Shown here one piece after another: positions 42,699 through 44,792 of a stretch of DNA of 44,792 nt. This DNA comes from an uncultured Atopobiaceae bacterium (GTDB lineage Bacteria; Actinomycetota; Coriobacteriia; Coriobacteriales; Atopobiaceae), in the NCBI GenBank assembly GCA_947625235.1, contig CANQNP010000006.1, forward strand, positions 1 to 44,792, in the 5' to 3' direction. The notes beneath the pieces are model-generated. The model saw only the letters and a program-made list of their open reading frames with translations, made no database searches and was not told where the DNA came from. Position 1 is the stretch's first letter. The number at the start of each line of letters is the position of its first letter. Both the position numbers and the translations under genes were made by a program.

Positions 42699-42754
42699 TC
42701 GACTACAGTCGACAAAACTGATCATTAGGTTAAGATTGTCGACTACAGTCGACA
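42699..42754 (+). promoter_or_regulatory. Duplicated palindromic operator around a promoter
   Basis: TCGACTACAGTCGACA occurs at 42699-42714 and 42739-42754, 40 bp apart. Each copy is a near-palindrome (GTCGACT-ac-AGTCGAC pattern in the second). TAAGAT at 42731-42736, between them, resembles a -10 box. A repressor bound to both copies would cover this promoter. Confidence 0.6.
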
Positions 42755-42770
42755 TTTTAAAGGAACGCGT

Positions 42771-44024
42771 ATGCCCGATTTGCTTCCTCGGCCCTCCTAT
42801 TCGGAAATCTTCGAATCGCATCTCGATACGCCGCCGGTCAAGGTGCTCACCGGCGTGCGGCGCTGTGGCAAGTCCAGCTTGCTTGCATTGCTCGCGCATG
42901 GACTTCTCGAAAGGGGCGTACCTGCCGACAACGTGATGCACCGTCGACTCGACGAGCTCAGCGTTCCCCTCGTCATCACGGCGGAGGACCTTGCGCGCGA
43001 GGTCAGCGCGTTTTTGGACAACGCGGACCCGTCCCATCCCTCGTACGTGTTCCTCGACGAAGTCCAGCAGGTAGACGGATGGGAGCGCGTGGTGCGGGGT
43101 CTCGAGGCGCGCGGCAACGTGGACGTGTGGATCACCGGCTCGAACGCATCCATGCTCTCCGGCGATCTCGCAACCCTCATCGCGGGGCGTTATACGCAGG
43201 TTTCCATCTATCCGCTGTCATTTGCCGAGTACGTCGAATTCTCCCGAGCCAGCGCCGCGAATGGCGAGCGCGCGGGAAACGATGAGCTCTTTGCGCGATA
43301 TCGCAGGTTCGGGGGCATGCCCGGACTCTTTGGCCTCAAGGCCATCGACGCCGCAAGTGCGAGGGGATATCTGGATTCGGTCTTCGATTCGGTGATTCTC
43401 AACGATGTCGCCGCTCGCTACCGCGTACGCGATATCGACGCGCTCGAGAAGGTCGTTCGCTACGTCTTCTCCACCTCGGGCAATCTTTGCTCCACGCGAA
43501 ACATCGCACAGGCCCTCAGGGGCGCGGGGCTCATGGTGACCGCCGATACCGTTGATGCCTACGTCCACGGCCTCGTGGAGGCGCTCATCGTCCACGAGGC
43601 GCCTCAGCAGGGGATTCAGGGCAGGGAGATCCTCAGGCCGCTTCGCAAGTTCTATCCCGTCGACGTGGGCCTTCGAAACCTCGCTCTCGGATTCGAGCCG
43701 AAGGATCTGGGATATCAGCTGGAAGATATCGTGTGCGTGGAGCTGCTGCGTCGCGGGTTCGAGGTATGCGTGGGCGCAGGGCGGCAAAGCGAGGTCGATT
43801 TCGTGGCCCATGATCCCGCTGGCGGACGGGTTTACGTGCAAGTGACTGAAGATCTCGCCGATCCACGCACCTTCGAGCGCGAGTTGCTTCCACTCCGGGC
43901 CCTTGGCGACGCCTTCCCCAAGGTTGTCATCTCCACAACGGGCTTCAGGGAGGGGATGACCGATGACGGCATCCACATCCTCTCGATCATCCCTTGGCTT
44001 CTCGGAAGGCAAAGCTGGAGCTAG
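42771..44024 (+). CDS. AAA_14/DUF4143 ATP-binding protein
   Basis: A 417-aa cytoplasmic ATPase common in gut bacteria. Walker A GVRRCGKSS (~28-36), Walker B YVFLDEVQQ (~84-92), the sensor motif WITGSNASML and LSFAEYVEF are all standard for AAA_14. The C-terminal DUF4143 region carries YPVDVGLRN and GRQSEVDFVA, the latter resembling a restriction-endonuclease-like fold (E-V-D-F). Function in this family is not established. AAAGGA precedes ATG 42771. The gene is alone, behind a duplicated palindrome that implies tight repression, and ends before a strong terminator. Confidence 0.92.
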   Translation: MPDLLPRPSYSEIFESHLDTPPVKVLTGVRRCGKSSLLALLAHGLLERGVPADNVMHRRLDELSVPLVITAEDLAREVSAFLDNADPSHPSYVFLDEVQQVDGWERVVRGLEARGNVDVWITGSNASMLSGDLATLIAGRYTQVSIYPLSFAEYVEFSRASAANGERAGNDELFARYRRFGGMPGLFGLKAIDAASARGYLDSVFDSVILNDVAARYRVRDIDALEKVVRYVFSTSGNLCSTRNIAQALRGAGLMVTADTVDAYVHGLVEALIVHEAPQQGIQGREILRPLRKFYPVDVGLRNLALGFEPKDLGYQLEDIVCVELLRRGFEVCVGAGRQSEVDFVAHDPAGGRVYVQVTEDLADPRTFERELLPLRALGDAFPKVVISTTGFREGMTDDGIHILSIIPWLLGRQSWS

Positions 44025-44111
44025 GCCACTACCCGCGGCGTGAGGCATGTGGATCCGCGCGCCCGCGTATACAAACATCTAGCACGCCTTTCGCGCTCCC
44101 CGCCCTACGGA

Positions 44112-44152
44112 GCGGCTCCCCCTGCCTGGCTGGGCCACGCAGGGGGAGCCGC
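44112..44152. terminator. Strong bidirectional terminator hairpin
   Basis: GCGGCTCCCCCTGC (44112-44125) pairs perfectly over 14 bp with GCAGGGGGAGCCGC (44139-44152). It lies between the DUF4143 gene and the purL stop, which converge, so it could serve both. Confidence 0.75.
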
Positions 44153-44174
44153 GTACGAAAGGACGAGAGGTCCG

Positions 44175-44792
44175 CTAGAGCGCCGGCACGTCGTCGGCGG
44201 GGTCGTTCTCGGCGACGCCGTCGGCGCCGCTGGTGCCGGCCTCGCCCGCGAGCAGGCGCTCGATCGCGTGATCGTAGAGGTCGGCCGCGCGCGCGACCGG
44301 CACGTCGAGGTAGACGGTGCCGCTCTCGTCGAGCACGGTCACGTTCTTGCCCCGCACGCGGCCGATGCCGTCGTAGGGGATGCCCGCCTCGTCGAGGATG
44401 TCCGCCACCGCGTCCGCGTCGTCCGGGCTCACCGTGAGCACCACGCGGCTCTGCGTCTCGGAGAAGAGCGAGGCCACGGGGCTGAGCTCGTCGTCGAGCG
44501 TCACCATGCAGCCGTGGCCGCCGGCGATGCAGCACTCGGCGAGCGCCACCGCGAGACCGCCCTCGGAGCAGTCGTGCGCGCTCTTCGCGTAGCCCTCGCG
44601 GATGAGGCGGATGGTCGCCGCCTCGACTCCGCGCTCGAGCTCGAAGTCCACCTTCGGCGGGCGTCCGCCCGTCGCGCCGTGGCAGGTGGCGAGGTACTGC
44701 GATGCGCCGAGCTCGTCGGCCGTCTCGCCGAGGAGCACGATGATGTCGCCCTCGTGCTCGAAGCCCATCGTGGCGTGCACGCGGTAGTCCGG
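44175..44792 (-). CDS. purL: Phosphoribosylformylglycinamidine synthase II, 3' part
   Basis: C-terminal ~205 residues of PurL, which converts FGAR with glutamine-derived ammonia and ATP to FGAM in purine synthesis. Seen are GDIIVLLGE, a Glu/Leu-rich AIR-synthase-like stretch and SAHDCSEGGLAVALAE, the conserved motif of the PurM/PurL C-terminal domain. The frame runs on past the right edge, so the start and N-terminal half lie outside the window. The stop is at 44175-44177. An acidic tail (ENDPADDVPAL) follows the conserved part. Confidence 0.93.
   Translation of the reverse strand, partial: PDYRVHATMGFEHEGDIIVLLGETADELGASQYLATCHGATGGRPPKVDFELERGVEAATIRLIREGYAKSAHDCSEGGLAVALAECCIAGGHGCMVTLDDELSPVASLFSETQSRVVLTVSPDDADAVADILDEAGIPYDGIGRVRGKNVTVLDESGTVYLDVPVARAADLYDHAIERLLAGEAGTSGADGVAENDPADDVPAL

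Overview
The window comes from a high-GC Gram-positive chromosome. The conserved ends run at roughly 65-70% GC. The left end carries the actinobacterial FhaA-FhaB-PP2C-FtsW-PBP-PknB module, here with FtsW and the penicillin-binding protein fused into one chain. Together with YD-repeat and DUF5648 surface proteins, this suggests a gut-type Coriobacteriia (Eggerthella/Slackia-like). That placement is inference; no ribosomal marker is present.

Chromosomal left arm (1-12401): tRNA-Leu(CAG), then a co-directional run of a membrane Ser/Thr kinase, FhaA, FhaB, a PP2C phosphatase, the FtsW-PBP fusion and PASTA kinase PknB. This is a phospho-signalling circuit built around the septal peptidoglycan synthase. 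A small papain-fold-like protein, a MarR regulator with a long proline/histidine-rich tail and tRNA-Arg(CCT) follow.

Integrated island (12357-39047, about 26.6 kb): it sits in tRNA-Arg and is bounded by a 46-bp perfect direct repeat starting at the first base of the anticodon loop. A tyrosine integrase lies at the right end. GC is about 45-50% in the left half and up to about 60% in parts of the right half. The left half holds two excisionase-type HTH proteins, a primase-polymerase/helicase, a palindrome-rich 1-kb non-coding stretch, a five-repeat protein, a GmrSD-type DUF262/DUF1524 protein with a 41-codon ORF before it, a densely folded RNA-like region, a small-terminase-like HTH protein and a serine resolvase with a probable res site. 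The right half is a defence block on the minus strand: CbbX/SpoVK-like AAA+ ATPase, two small proteins, SNF2-type helicase with DUF3883, DUF1156 DNA methyltransferase, and a HEPN-DUF499 ATPase. A divergent WYL regulator faces it. IS3 debris, an Abi_2 (HEPN) abortive-infection protein and the integrase complete the island. It looks like a replicating or phage-satellite-like element that carries a helicase-methylase-ATPase defence system, a type IV restriction-like protein and an Abi protein.

Chromosomal right arm (39048-44792): a secreted DUF5648 protein, a divergent YD-repeat lipoprotein-like protein, an AAA/DUF4143 ATPase behind a duplicated palindromic operator, a strong terminator and the 3' part of purL, cut by the window edge.

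The most unusual signal is the roughly 330-nt region 19849-20178. At least seven helices fit it, and every non-Watson-Crick position in them is a G.U pair when read on the plus strand. This points to a plus-strand structured RNA I do not recognise.
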